NCBI GenBank assembly: GCA_003258405.1
Contig: QKPN01000019.1
Span: 1-64,000 of the forward strand
DNA from: Rhodobacteraceae bacterium DSL-40
GTDB lineage: Bacteria > Pseudomonadota > Alphaproteobacteria > Rhodobacterales > Rhodobacteraceae
Direction: 5' to 3'
Length of the DNA: 64,000 nucleotides
Shown piece by piece: positions 41,284 to 50,157 of the stretch. Position numbers and translations under genes: made by a program. The notes below the pieces were generated by a model that did not search any database, was not told where the DNA came from, and was given only the letters and a program-made list of their open reading frames with translations. Positions within the stretch are counted from its first letter, which is position 1, and each line of letters opens with the position of its first letter.

Positions 41284-41805
41284 ATGCCGCGCATCGCCCC
41301 TGACTTCCTGCTCCGTCATCGCGGCCTTGTGGCGGTGACGGCGATACAGGCGTTCTGTACGCTCTATTTCGCCATCGATGTGGCGTTCGAGCTGCCCGAG
41401 CTCTCGACCGAGCCGATGCATCCGCTGATCGAACTTCTCGTGGTGCTGGCCCTGCTGGGCGGCACCTGGCTCGGGCTGCGCGAGATCCGGCGCTTCCTGA
41501 GCGAGGCCGAGCGGCTCGAGCACAGCCTCATGGCGGCGCGGGGCGCCTTTCTCGATCTGCTCGACGAGCATTTCACGCGCTGGGCGCTGACGCCGGCCGA
41601 GCGCGATGTCGCGCTCCTCGCCATCAAGGGGCTCTCGATCGCCGAGATCGCGGCACTGCGAAACACCCGCGAGGGCACGGTCAAGGCGCAGTCGGCGGCG
41701 GTCTACCGCAAGGCCGGCGTGAGCGGGCGCGCCCAGCTTCTCAGCCTGTTTGTCGAGGACCTGATGGCCGGGCCGGTCGGCGGCGCGACGCGGAGTTCCG
41801 CGTAA
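41284..41805 (+). CDS. Membrane-anchored LuxR-type regulator
   Basis: A 173-residue protein with two N-terminal membrane helices (about 14-34 and 47-65), a short coiled-coil-like helix (about 70-100), and a C-terminal LuxR-type helix-turn-helix (about 98-160; LTPAERDVALLAIKGLSIAE, IAALRNTREGTVKAQSAAVY, RKAGVSGRAQL). There is no periplasmic domain to speak of, so a signal would be sensed within the membrane or by a partner such as the cytochrome b. It closes the PepSY-cytochrome b cluster. Its stop codon lies in the loop of a TTCCGC-GTAAA-GCGGAA hairpin (41796-41812) without a T-run. Confidence 0.82.
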   Translation: MPRIAPDFLLRHRGLVAVTAIQAFCTLYFAIDVAFELPELSTEPMHPLIELLVVLALLGGTWLGLREIRRFLSEAERLEHSLMAARGAFLDLLDEHFTRWALTPAERDVALLAIKGLSIAEIAALRNTREGTVKAQSAAVYRKAGVSGRAQLLSLFVEDLMAGPVGGATRSSA

Positions 41806-41897
41806 AGCGGAATATGAAATGAGACAAATTTTCTTTGTGTGTTGCACTGCGGTGGTCTAGGAAAACGCGATGCGCAGGTGAGAGGGAACTGGGGCCC

Positions 41898-44800
41898 ATG
41901 CAAGAATTCAAGAAGATCCTCATCGCAAACCGCGGGGAGATTGCCATTCGTGTCATGCGGGCGGCAAACGAGATGGGCAAGAAGACTGTCGCGGTCTTTG
42001 CAGAAGAGGACAAGCTGTGTCTCCACCGGTTCAAGGCTGACGAAGCCTACCGGATCGGCGAGGGGATGGGGCCGGTTGCCGCCTATCTCTCGATCCCCGA
42101 GATCATCCGCGTGGCGAAGATGTCGGGCGCGGACGCGATCCATCCGGGCTACGGGCTCCTGAGCGAGAACCCGGACCTGGTGGATGCCTGCACCGAGGCG
42201 GGGATCACCTTCATCGGGCCCAAGGCCGACACGATGCGGATGCTCGGCGACAAGGCGAGCGCGCGGCGCGTGGCGATCAAGGCGGGTGTGCCGGTGGTGC
42301 CGGCGACGGAAGTGCTGCCCAACGACATGGCCGAGGTGCGCCGCATGGCGGACGAGGTCGGCTATCCCTTCATGCTCAAGGCCTCCTGGGGCGGCGGCGG
42401 CAGGGGCATGCGGCCGATCATGGGCCCCGACGAGCTCGAGGAGAAGGTGAAGGAAGGCCGGCGCGAGGCGCAGGCGGCCTTCGGCAACGGCGAGGGCTAT
42501 CTCGAGAAGCTGATTCTCAATGCGCGCCATGTCGAGGTGCAGATCCTCGGCGACAAGTTCGGCCAGCTCTACCATCTCTGGGAGCGTGACTGCTCGGTGC
42601 AGCGCCGCAACCAGAAGGTCGTGGAGCGCGCGCCCGCGCCCTATCTCAGCCAGGAGCAGCGGGAATACGTCTGTGCGCTGGCGCTCAAGATCTGCCAGGC
42701 GGCGAACTACGAATGCGCCGGCACGGTCGAGTTCCTCATGGACCGGGACTCGGGCAATTTCTACTTCATCGAGGTGAACCCGCGGGTGCAGGTCGAGCAC
42801 ACGGTGACCGAAGAGATCACCGGGATCGACATCGTGCGGGCGCAGATCATGCTCGCCGAGGGCGCGACGATCGCCGAGGCGACGGGCGCGCCGAGCCAGG
42901 CCGACGTGACCTTCTCGGGCCATGCGCTCCAGTGCCGCATCACCACCGAGGACCCGCAGAACAACTTCATCCCCGACTACGGCCGCATCACCGCCTATCG
43001 GGGTGCCACCGGCATGGGGATCCGGCTCGACGGCGGCACGGCCTATTCCGGCGCGGTCATCACCCGCTACTACGACAGCCTGCTCGAGAAGGTGACGGCC
43101 TGGGCGCCGACGCCCGAGGCGGCGATCGCGCGCATGGACCGCGCGCTCCGCGAGTTCCGCATCCGCGGCGTCTCGACGAACATCGCCTTCGTCGAGAACC
43201 TGCTGAAGCACCCGACCTTCCTCGACAACACCTACACCACGAAGTTCATCGACACGACGCCGGAGCTCTTCCACTTCTCCGCGCGGCGTGACCGGGCGAC
43301 GAAGATCCTCACCTATGTCGCCGACATCACGGTGAACGGGCATCCCGAGACCGCGGGCCGGGCGAAGCCGCCGGCCGCGCCGCGTCTGCCGCGCCCGCCG
43401 GTGGTGGGCCTCGATGCGGTGCCGGACGGCACGCGCCAGCTGCTGGAGCGGGACGGCGCCAAGGCGGTGGCCGACTGGATGCTCGAGCAGAAGCGCGTGC
43501 TCATCACCGACACGACGATGCGCGACGGGCACCAGAGCCTGCTTGCCACGCGCATGCGCTCCTTCGACATGATCAAGGCGGCGCCGGCCTATGCCACCAA
43601 GCTGCCGCAGCTCTTCTCGGTCGAGTGCTGGGGCGGTGCGACCTTTGACGTGGCCTACCGCTTCCTGCAGGAATGCCCCTGGCAGCGGCTGCGCGACCTG
43701 CGCAAGGCGATGCCGAACCTGATGACCCAGATGCTGCTCCGCGCCTCGAACGGGGTGGGTTACACCAACTATCCCGACAATGTGGTCGAGGCCTTCGTCG
43801 GTCAGGCGGCGTCCTCGGGGGTCGATGTCTTCCGCGTCTTCGACAGCCTCAACTGGGTCGAGAACATGCGGGTCGCGATGGATGCGGTGATCGCGAGCGG
43901 CAAGATCTGCGAGGGGACGATCTGCTACACCGGCGATCTCTTCGATCCGGACCGGGCGAAATACGACCTCAAGTATTATGTCGCGATGGGCAAGGAGCTG
44001 CGCGACGCCGGGGCGCATGTGCTGGGCCTGAAGGACATGGCCGGGCTGCTCAAGCCCGCCGCGGCGCGGGTGCTGGTCAAGACGCTCAAGGAGGAGATCG
44101 GGCTGCCGGTCCATCTCCACACCCATGACACCAGCGGGATCGCGGGCGCCACGCTCCTCGCGGCGGCCGAGGCGGGTGTCGATGCGGTGGATGCCGCGAT
44201 GGACAGCTTCTCGGGCAACACCTCGCAGCCGACGCTCGGCTCCATCGTCGAGGCGCTGCGCTTCACCGAGCGCGACACCGGGCTCGACATCGCCGCGATC
44301 CGCGAGATCTCGGACTATTTCGAGGCGGTGCGCGGCCAGTATGCCGCCTTCGAGGCGGGGCTGCAGGCGCCGGCCTCCGAGGTCTATCTCCACGAGATGC
44401 CGGGCGGGCAGTTCACCAACCTCAAGGCGCAGGCCCGGTCCATGGGGCTGGAGGAGCGCTGGCACGAGGTTGCCGAGATGTATGCCGAGGTGAACCAGAT
44501 GTTCGGCGACATCGTGAAGGTGACGCCCTCCTCCAAGGTCGTGGGCGACATGGCGCTGATGATGGTGGCCCAGGGGCTCACCCGCGCGCAGGTCGAGGAT
44601 CCGGCCGTCGACGTGGCCTTCCCCGACAGCGTCGTGGACATGATGCGCGGCAATCTCGGCCAGCCGCCGGGCGGGTGGCCGAAGGCGCTGCAGGCCAAGA
44701 TCCTGAAGGGCGAGACGCCGCTCACCGTGCGGCCGGGCGCTGTGATGAAGCCCGCCGATCTCGACGCGCTCAAGGCCAAGCTCCGCGAGGAAGCGGGCGA

Positions 44801-45347
44801 TGTGGAGATCGACAACGAGGATTTCTGCGGATACCTGATGTATCCCAAGGTCTTCACCGATTACCTGCACCGCCACCAGGACTACGGCCCCGTCCGCACC
44901 CTGCCGACGCCGGTCTTCTTCTACGGCATGGAGCCGGGGCAGCAGATCTCGGCCGAGATCGATCCGGGCAAGACGCTCGAGGTGCGGCTCTCGGCGGTGG
45001 GCGAGACCAACGAGGAGGGCGATGTGCGCGTCTTCTTCGAGCTCAACGGCCAGCCGCGCACCATCCGCGTGCCGAACCGCAAGGCCCAGGCCGCGGCGCC
45101 GAAGCGGCCGAAGGCCGATGTGGGCAATCCGGGCCATGTGGCCGCGCCGATGCCGGGGGTTGTCGCGAGCATCGCGGTCGAGCCGGGGCAGGCGGTGAAG
45201 CCGGGCGATCTCATCCTCGCCATCGAGGCGATGAAGATGGAGACCGGGCTCTATGCCGATCGCAAGGGCGTGGTGAAGGCGGTGCATGTCACGCCCGGCG
45301 CACAGGTCGAGGCGAAGGATCTGCTCGTCGAGCTTGCGGACGGCTAG
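41898..45347 (+). CDS. pyc: Pyruvate carboxylase
   Basis: A 1149-residue single-chain enzyme that makes oxaloacetate from pyruvate, ATP and bicarbonate. The biotin carboxylase domain (about residues 5-450) starts KKILIANRGEIAIRVMRAAN and has LKASWGGGGRGMRPIMG (ATP-grasp) and EVNPRVQVEHTVTEEITGID. The carboxyltransferase domain (about 530-1000) has LITDTTMRDGHQSLLATRMR and VHLHTHDTSGIAGA. The biotin carrier domain (about 1075-1149) has the biotinyl Lys in AIEAMKMETG. Length is as expected. An ATG at 41898 with a GGGGCCC spacer and AGAGGGAA upstream begins the family sequence. A strong terminator follows. Confidence 0.96.
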   Translation: MQEFKKILIANRGEIAIRVMRAANEMGKKTVAVFAEEDKLCLHRFKADEAYRIGEGMGPVAAYLSIPEIIRVAKMSGADAIHPGYGLLSENPDLVDACTEAGITFIGPKADTMRMLGDKASARRVAIKAGVPVVPATEVLPNDMAEVRRMADEVGYPFMLKASWGGGGRGMRPIMGPDELEEKVKEGRREAQAAFGNGEGYLEKLILNARHVEVQILGDKFGQLYHLWERDCSVQRRNQKVVERAPAPYLSQEQREYVCALALKICQAANYECAGTVEFLMDRDSGNFYFIEVNPRVQVEHTVTEEITGIDIVRAQIMLAEGATIAEATGAPSQADVTFSGHALQCRITTEDPQNNFIPDYGRITAYRGATGMGIRLDGGTAYSGAVITRYYDSLLEKVTAWAPTPEAAIARMDRALREFRIRGVSTNIAFVENLLKHPTFLDNTYTTKFIDTTPELFHFSARRDRATKILTYVADITVNGHPETAGRAKPPAAPRLPRPPVVGLDAVPDGTRQLLERDGAKAVADWMLEQKRVLITDTTMRDGHQSLLATRMRSFDMIKAAPAYATKLPQLFSVECWGGATFDVAYRFLQECPWQRLRDLRKAMPNLMTQMLLRASNGVGYTNYPDNVVEAFVGQAASSGVDVFRVFDSLNWVENMRVAMDAVIASGKICEGTICYTGDLFDPDRAKYDLKYYVAMGKELRDAGAHVLGLKDMAGLLKPAAARVLVKTLKEEIGLPVHLHTHDTSGIAGATLLAAAEAGVDAVDAAMDSFSGNTSQPTLGSIVEALRFTERDTGLDIAAIREISDYFEAVRGQYAAFEAGLQAPASEVYLHEMPGGQFTNLKAQARSMGLEERWHEVAEMYAEVNQMFGDIVKVTPSSKVVGDMALMMVAQGLTRAQVEDPAVDVAFPDSVVDMMRGNLGQPPGGWPKALQAKILKGETPLTVRPGAVMKPADLDALKAKLREEAGDVEIDNEDFCGYLMYPKVFTDYLHRHQDYGPVRTLPTPVFFYGMEPGQQISAEIDPGKTLEVRLSAVGETNEEGDVRVFFELNGQPRTIRVPNRKAQAAAPKRPKADVGNPGHVAAPMPGVVASIAVEPGQAVKPGDLILAIEAMKMETGLYADRKGVVKAVHVTPGAQVEAKDLLVELADG

Positions 45348-45393
45348 ACCGGACCGGGCGGCTGACCCGCTCAGGGCGCCGAAGTGACATCGC

Positions 45394-45425
45394 GGGTTCG
45401 GACCGTTTCGGTCCGGACCCGTTTT
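45394..45425 (+). terminator. Intrinsic terminator of pyc
   Basis: An 11-base stem (GGGTTCGGACC paired with GGTCCGGACCC, one G-U pair) with a five-base loop is followed by GTTTTCG. It lies 46 bases after the pyc stop codon and just before the end of the convergent nuclease gene. Confidence 0.85.
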
Positions 45426-45447
45426 CGTTCCGGGACGGGGGGATGGC

Positions 45448-46053
45448 TCAGGCCGGCCCCCCGCCCGGGCCGCCGCTCTGCCGCTGGCGCTGCCGCGCCT
45501 GCCAGCGGCGGTGGGCGGCGGGATCGCGGATGCCGTTGCGCGGATCGGCCTGCCAGAGGCCGCGGCGTTCGCGCCGGGCCGCCTCTTCGTCGGGAACATA
45601 GTCGAGATCCCAGCGCACGGTTGCTACCGCGTAGCCGTCGCGCACCATCCGGCGGGAGAGATCGGTCTCGCCCAGCCACACCCGCGCGACCGTTCGGCCG
45701 TGAATGTCGATGGTCACCGGCTCCACCCTGACCTGCCGGCCTCCGGCGAGGCGGATCAAGTGGCTTCTGGCAGGATAGCCGCCGCGCTGGCCGATTTCCG
45801 GGGCATCCATGCCGAAAAGGCGCACGCGGGCGCGGTTGACGCGGAGGGTGTCGCCATCGACGACCCAGGCCTTGCCGGAAAATGGCGCGGGACAGGGCGG
45901 CGGCGGGGCGGGGGCCTTCGGCTGCGCGGGCGTCTCGTGGATCTCAGCCCGCGGGCCCCTGCGGCGGCCGGGCCGGAGACGCCGGTGAAGAAGGACGGCG
46001 AGAGCCGCCGCCACGAGGATGAGCGTCAGAAGCAACTCGGGATCGTTGGACAT
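45448..46053 (-). CDS. Thermonuclease (SNase)-family protein
   Basis: A 201-residue protein: an N-terminal membrane helix (about residues 8-24), a Pro-rich linker (about 35-55), and a staphylococcal-nuclease-like OB-fold domain (about 58-165) with WVVDGDTLRVNRARVRLFGM, DAPEIGQRGGYPARSHL and AVATVRWDLDYVPDEEAARR. Catalytic positions (Asp-Gly-Asp and the Arg/Asp/Glu region) are present. The protein is probably anchored on the periplasmic side and cleaves nucleic acids. The ATG at 46053 is preferred over a TTG six bases upstream. A Gln/Arg/Gly tail follows the domain. Confidence 0.85.
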   Translation of the reverse strand: MSNDPELLLTLILVAAALAVLLHRRLRPGRRRGPRAEIHETPAQPKAPAPPPPCPAPFSGKAWVVDGDTLRVNRARVRLFGMDAPEIGQRGGYPARSHLIRLAGGRQVRVEPVTIDIHGRTVARVWLGETDLSRRMVRDGYAVATVRWDLDYVPDEEAARRERRGLWQADPRNGIRDPAAHRRWQARQRQRQSGGPGGGPA

Positions 46054-46236
46054 GATCAAGGGCCCCCCAGCCCCTTGAGCCGGGAGCTTCGCGCCGATGT
46101 CTTGAGATTCGGTTGCGGCGGCGAAGCGGGAGGGACGATCTCCGCGTATCCCGCAGTTGTGATGTGCATCCGGCCATGTTGCGGTGCAGCATACGCGAGC
46201 CCCGCCGCATGCGGGGCGTTGGATTCAGGAGTGATC

Positions 46237-47364
46237 ATGGCCACCGAAATGGATGTGGACACAGTCACGAACCCCCGACCCCTGCGCCTTGCACTGCAGG
46301 GCGGCGGGGCGCACGGGGCCTTTACCTGGGGGGTGCTCGACCGGCTGCTCGAGGAACCCGGCCTGCCGATCGAGGCGGTGAGCGGGACGAGTGCGGGTGC
46401 GATGAACGCGGTCGTTCTGGCCGACGGGCTGCTGCGCGGCGGGCGGCAGGGGGCGCGGGATGCGCTCGCCGCCTTCTGGCAGGGGGTGGGCAAGGCCGCG
46501 GCGCTCTCGCCCTTCCGCCGCGGGGTCGTCGACCGGCTGAGTGGGCGGGCGAGCCTCGACCGTTCGCCGGGGTTTCTCTTCTTCGACGGGCTGTCGCGCT
46601 ATGTCTCGCCCTATGATCTCAACCCGCTCGGGCTCAATCCGCTGCGCAATCTCGTGGAGCAGCAGGTCGATTTCGAGGCGCTGAACGGAAGCGAGGCGAT
46701 TGCGGTGCATGTGACGGCGACGCATGTGCACACCGGCCTGCCGCGGATCTTCTCCAACGGGGCGCTGAGCGTCGATGCGGTGATGGCCTCGGCCTGTCTG
46801 CCGCAGCTCTTTCCGGCGGTGGAAATCGAGGGCGAGGCCTACTGGGATGGCGGCTACACCGGCAACCCCTCGCTCTTTCCGCTGGTGGAGGGGGCCGAGG
46901 AGACCGATCTCTTCATCGTGCAGATCAATCCGATCCGGCGCGACGGCGTGCCGCATTCCGCGCGCGACATCATCAACCGGGTGAACGAGATCACCTTCAA
47001 CGCGAGCCTCGTGAAGGAGCTTGCGGCGATCCAGGGCGCGCGCCGGAAGGATTGCGACGCGGCGGGGGCGGGGGTCCGGCTCCACCGTATCCATGGCGGC
47101 CCGGCGGCGGAGGCGCAGAGCGCGTCGAGCAAGCTCGATGCCGACGAGCGCCAGCTTGCCCGGCTCTGCGAGCTGGGGCGCGGGCGGACGGAGATGTGGC
47201 TTCGCGACCATCGCGACCAGATCGGGGCCGCCTCGACGCTCGATCTCGACCGGCTCTTCGGGGTGCGCCCCGCGGCGGGCTTGCCCGCGCTCCGGCCGCA
47301 GCGGCCACGGCCCGGCCTCCTCGCCGGGTTCTTCCGGCGGATGCGGCGGGTGCACGGCGGCTGA
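46237..47364 (+). CDS. Patatin-like phospholipase
   Basis: A 375-residue lipid acyl hydrolase with the patatin Ser-Asp dyad. The oxyanion loop LQGGGAHGAFTWG is at residues 20-32, the nucleophile Ser52 in VSGTSAGAMNAV, and the Asp204 in YWDGGYTGN. The region after about 225 includes the family's extended part and a basic, Pro/Arg-rich C terminus. Without a signal peptide it is likely cytoplasmic or associated with the inner membrane, acting on phospholipids or polyhydroxyalkanoate-related lipids. AGGAG stands eight bases before the ATG. Confidence 0.9.
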   Translation: MATEMDVDTVTNPRPLRLALQGGGAHGAFTWGVLDRLLEEPGLPIEAVSGTSAGAMNAVVLADGLLRGGRQGARDALAAFWQGVGKAAALSPFRRGVVDRLSGRASLDRSPGFLFFDGLSRYVSPYDLNPLGLNPLRNLVEQQVDFEALNGSEAIAVHVTATHVHTGLPRIFSNGALSVDAVMASACLPQLFPAVEIEGEAYWDGGYTGNPSLFPLVEGAEETDLFIVQINPIRRDGVPHSARDIINRVNEITFNASLVKELAAIQGARRKDCDAAGAGVRLHRIHGGPAAEAQSASSKLDADERQLARLCELGRGRTEMWLRDHRDQIGAASTLDLDRLFGVRPAAGLPALRPQRPRPGLLAGFFRRMRRVHGG

Positions 47365-47390
47365 GCCGGCGCGCGCCCGCTCCGGCGGCC

Positions 47391-48866
47391 TCAGGCGAGC
47401 AGGCGGGCGAGGGGCCGGCGGAGTGCGGGGGCGAGGTCTTCGGCGATGAGGCCGGGGCCGGCCTCCGTGCCGGCCGCGCCATGGAGCCAGACGGCGGCGG
47501 CGGCCGCCTCGAACCCCGGCATGCCCTGGGCGGCAAGGCCGGTGGCGATGCCGGTGAGCACGTCGCCCGAGCCCGCGGTTGCGAGCCAGGGCGGAGCGTT
47601 GGCGTTGATCGCGGCGCGGCCGTCGGGGGCGGCAATGACGGTGTCGGAGCCCTTCAGCACCAGTGTGGCGCCGCTCCGGGCGCTGGCCCGCCGCGCCTGT
47701 TCGGTTTTCGGCGTATCGCGTTCGGCGGCGATGTCGGGAAAGAGGCGGGCGAATTCGCCGCCATGGGGGGTGAGGATCACCGGGGCCTCGCGGGCGGCGA
47801 TCGCGGCGAAGAGCCGGGCGGGGTCGTCGGCGAAGGCGGTGAGCGCGTCGGCATCCAGCACGGCGGCGGGCGGGGCGGCGAGGGCGGCCTGGACCAGCGC
47901 CCGTTCGCGCGCGTCGGTGCCGAGCGCCGGGCCGAGACCGATCGCCGTGAAGCGGCGGTCGGCGAGCAGGCCCGAGAGGGCGGCGGCATCGTCGGTGCGG
48001 CGGAGCATGACGGCGGTGAGATGGGCGGCGTTGACGGCGAGCGCATCGCCGGGGCTTGCAAGCGTGACGAGGCCCGCGCCGGCGCGGAGGGCCGCGCCCG
48101 CGGCGAGGCGGGCGGCCCCGGTGCGGGTCATCGGCCCGGAGAGGATGACGGCATGGCCGCGGGCGTATTTGTGTGCGCTGCGGCCGGGACGCGGCAGGGC
48201 GGCGCCCCAGAGCGCCGGGCCATTCTCGAAGAGGCGCGGGGCGATGTCGGCGATCACGCTGGCGGGGATGCCGATCTGGGCCAGGGTGACGGGGCCGCAG
48301 AGGCCGCGGCCGGGTTCGAGCAGGTGGCCGGGCTTCAGGCGGAAGAAGGTCGTGGTGGCGGCCGCCTCGACCGCGGTGCCGAGCACGCGGCCCGAGGCGC
48401 CGTCGAGGCCGCTCGGCACGTCGACGGCAAGGACCGGGGCGGGGCTCGCGTTCATCGCGCGGACGAGGTCTGCCGGCGTGCCGGTGATGGCGCGGTCGAG
48501 GCCTGCGCCGAAGAGCGCGTCGATGATGAGGGCGGCGGCGGGCAGAGGTGCGGCGGCGGCGCTCTCCGGCCCCTCCCAGCGGGCGCGCGCGAGGGCCGCG
48601 TCGCCGCGGATCCGGGCCGGATCGCCCCAGAGGGCGAGGCGCACCTCGCGGCCTCGTGCGCGCAGGAGACGGGCGGCGACATAGCCGTCGCCGCCGTTGT
48701 TGCCGGGGCCCGCGACGACGAGCACCGGCCCTTCGGGCACGAGCGCCATGGCGGTCTCGGCGACGGCGCGGCCTGCGGCCTCCATCAGGTCGATGCCGGG
48801 AATGCCGCCCGCGATGGCGGCGGCATCGGCCCGGCCCATCTCGGCGGGGGTCAGCAGCTCGTGCAT
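47391..48866 (-). CDS. nnr: Bifunctional NAD(P)HX epimerase/dehydratase
   Basis: A 491-residue repair enzyme that rescues hydrated NAD(P)H. The N-terminal YjeF_N epimerase domain (about residues 1-210) has ELLTPAEMGRADAAAIAGGI and VVAGPGNNGGDGYVAARLLR; the C-terminal ADP/ATP-dependent dehydratase domain (about 225-485) has KYARGHAVILSGPMTRTGAA, LTPHGGEFARLFPDIAAERD and WLATAGSGDVLTGIATGLAA. Fused forms of this length are common. The ATG at 48866 lies one base after the stop of the site-2 protease gene, so the two are an operon. Confidence 0.92.
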   Translation of the reverse strand: MHELLTPAEMGRADAAAIAGGIPGIDLMEAAGRAVAETAMALVPEGPVLVVAGPGNNGGDGYVAARLLRARGREVRLALWGDPARIRGDAALARARWEGPESAAAAPLPAAALIIDALFGAGLDRAITGTPADLVRAMNASPAPVLAVDVPSGLDGASGRVLGTAVEAAATTTFFRLKPGHLLEPGRGLCGPVTLAQIGIPASVIADIAPRLFENGPALWGAALPRPGRSAHKYARGHAVILSGPMTRTGAARLAAGAALRAGAGLVTLASPGDALAVNAAHLTAVMLRRTDDAAALSGLLADRRFTAIGLGPALGTDARERALVQAALAAPPAAVLDADALTAFADDPARLFAAIAAREAPVILTPHGGEFARLFPDIAAERDTPKTEQARRASARSGATLVLKGSDTVIAAPDGRAAINANAPPWLATAGSGDVLTGIATGLAAQGMPGFEAAAAAVWLHGAAGTEAGPGLIAEDLAPALRRPLARLLA

Positions 48867-48867
48867 C

Positions 48868-49944
48868 TCAGCCGCGCCCCAGGGCGGCCTGGATGCGGAG
48901 GTATTCGGCGATGTTCTCGAGATCGACGATGCCGGCGAGCGCGCCGGCGCGGGTGATGCAGACGATGCGCGCGCCCTCGGCCTGGAGTTCCTGGAGCAGG
49001 ACATCGAGCGCGGTGCCGACCTCGGCGGTGCGGACCGGCACCATCACCTCCGAGACACGGCCCTCCAGCCCGTGGTCGCGCAGGCCCCGGAGGATCCCCG
49101 CCTGGGTGAGCGCGCCGGCGATGCGCGGGCCGTCGAGGACGGGGAAATCCTTCTGGGTGCCGGAGAGCGTGAGTTCGACGGCATGGGAAAGCGGGTCGTC
49201 CGGCGCGACGGTGTGGAACTCTGTGATCATCGCGAGCCCGGCGGGCTTGCGGCTGAGCCGGGCGTCGAGCTCGGCTGATTCGGCCTCCGCGCCGGCACCG
49301 ATCCAGACGAAGACAGCGATGAGGATCAGGAACGGGTTGCCGATGAGGCCGAGGAAGCCGAAGACCAGTGCCAGCAGCCGCCCGACCGAAGCGGCGATCC
49401 GCGTGGCCTGCACCCGGTCGGTGCGCATGGCGAGCAGGGCGCGCAGCACCCGGCCGCCATCCATCGGAAAGGCCGGCACCAGGTTGAAGGCGGCGAGGAC
49501 GAGGTTCGTCGCGAGCAGCGTCGGCAGGATGCCGCCCTGGCCGATCCCGACATCAAGGAGCGTGCCGGTCTCGTGGAAAACCGCCATGACGAGCCAGAGC
49601 CCGGCGGCGATCACGAGGTTCACCGCCGGCCCGGCGAGCGCGACGACCACCTCCTGGCGGGGATCCTCGGGCATCTTCTCGAGCATGGCGACGCCGCCGA
49701 TCGGCAGCAGCGTGATGTGTTTGGTTGCAATGCCGTAGCGCCGCGCGGTGAGTGCATGGCCGTATTCGTGCAGCACGACGCAGAGGAAGAGCAGCAGGAT
49801 GAGGGTGAGCCCGGTGACGACGCCGGCAAGCGTGCCGGTCTGGGCCCAGTAGACATAGCCGAACCAGACGAGCAGCAGGAAGAACGTCGCGTGGACATAG
49901 ACGTCGATCCCGGCGAAACGCCCGAGCTTCATCGACCATTTCAT
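48868..49944 (-). CDS. Site-2 protease (M50) with CBS pair
   Basis: A 358-residue intramembrane metalloprotease. Six or so membrane helices span residues 12-225. The zinc motif HEYGH (FLCVVLHEYGHALTARRYGI, about residues 57-76) and the second metal-binding motif NLVPAFPMDGGRVLRALLAM (about 155-174) are intact. A CBS pair (about 240-355; DFPVLDGPRIAGALTQAGIL and GARIVCITRAGALAGIVDLE) would regulate it by nucleotide binding. The substrate, usually a membrane-bound regulator, is unknown. GGAGGGAGAG precedes the ATG. It is the first gene of a pair with nnr. Confidence 0.9.
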   Translation of the reverse strand: MKWSMKLGRFAGIDVYVHATFFLLLVWFGYVYWAQTGTLAGVVTGLTLILLLFLCVVLHEYGHALTARRYGIATKHITLLPIGGVAMLEKMPEDPRQEVVVALAGPAVNLVIAAGLWLVMAVFHETGTLLDVGIGQGGILPTLLATNLVLAAFNLVPAFPMDGGRVLRALLAMRTDRVQATRIAASVGRLLALVFGFLGLIGNPFLILIAVFVWIGAGAEAESAELDARLSRKPAGLAMITEFHTVAPDDPLSHAVELTLSGTQKDFPVLDGPRIAGALTQAGILRGLRDHGLEGRVSEVMVPVRTAEVGTALDVLLQELQAEGARIVCITRAGALAGIVDLENIAEYLRIQAALGRG

Positions 49945-50157
49945 CACCGCTCTCCCTCCGGTTTCCGGGGCCGCATCGTGCATCCGTTCGCGCGGGCGAT
50001 GCAAGCCCGCGGCGCCGGCCCGCCACTGCATCCCGCGGGTTGCACTGTTGCAGCGTTCTGCCAGAGCCCGCCCGCGAGCCCGTGACTTTAACGTCTTGCC
50101 CGCGTATGGGATGCGACTAGTGTTAGTGTGCAGTTGCGAAGAGTACCCGGAGGCACC

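Noticed and set aside
41796-41812. Hairpin TTCCGC-GTAAA-GCGGAA at the stop codon of the LuxR-type gene as a terminator
   Set aside because: The stem has only six pairs, contains the stop codon in its loop and is not followed by a T-run.
41703-45599. A 1298-codon minus-strand frame opposite pyruvate carboxylase
   Set aside because: Same artefact of codon bias in a high-GC gene; pyc is intact with all motifs and a terminator.
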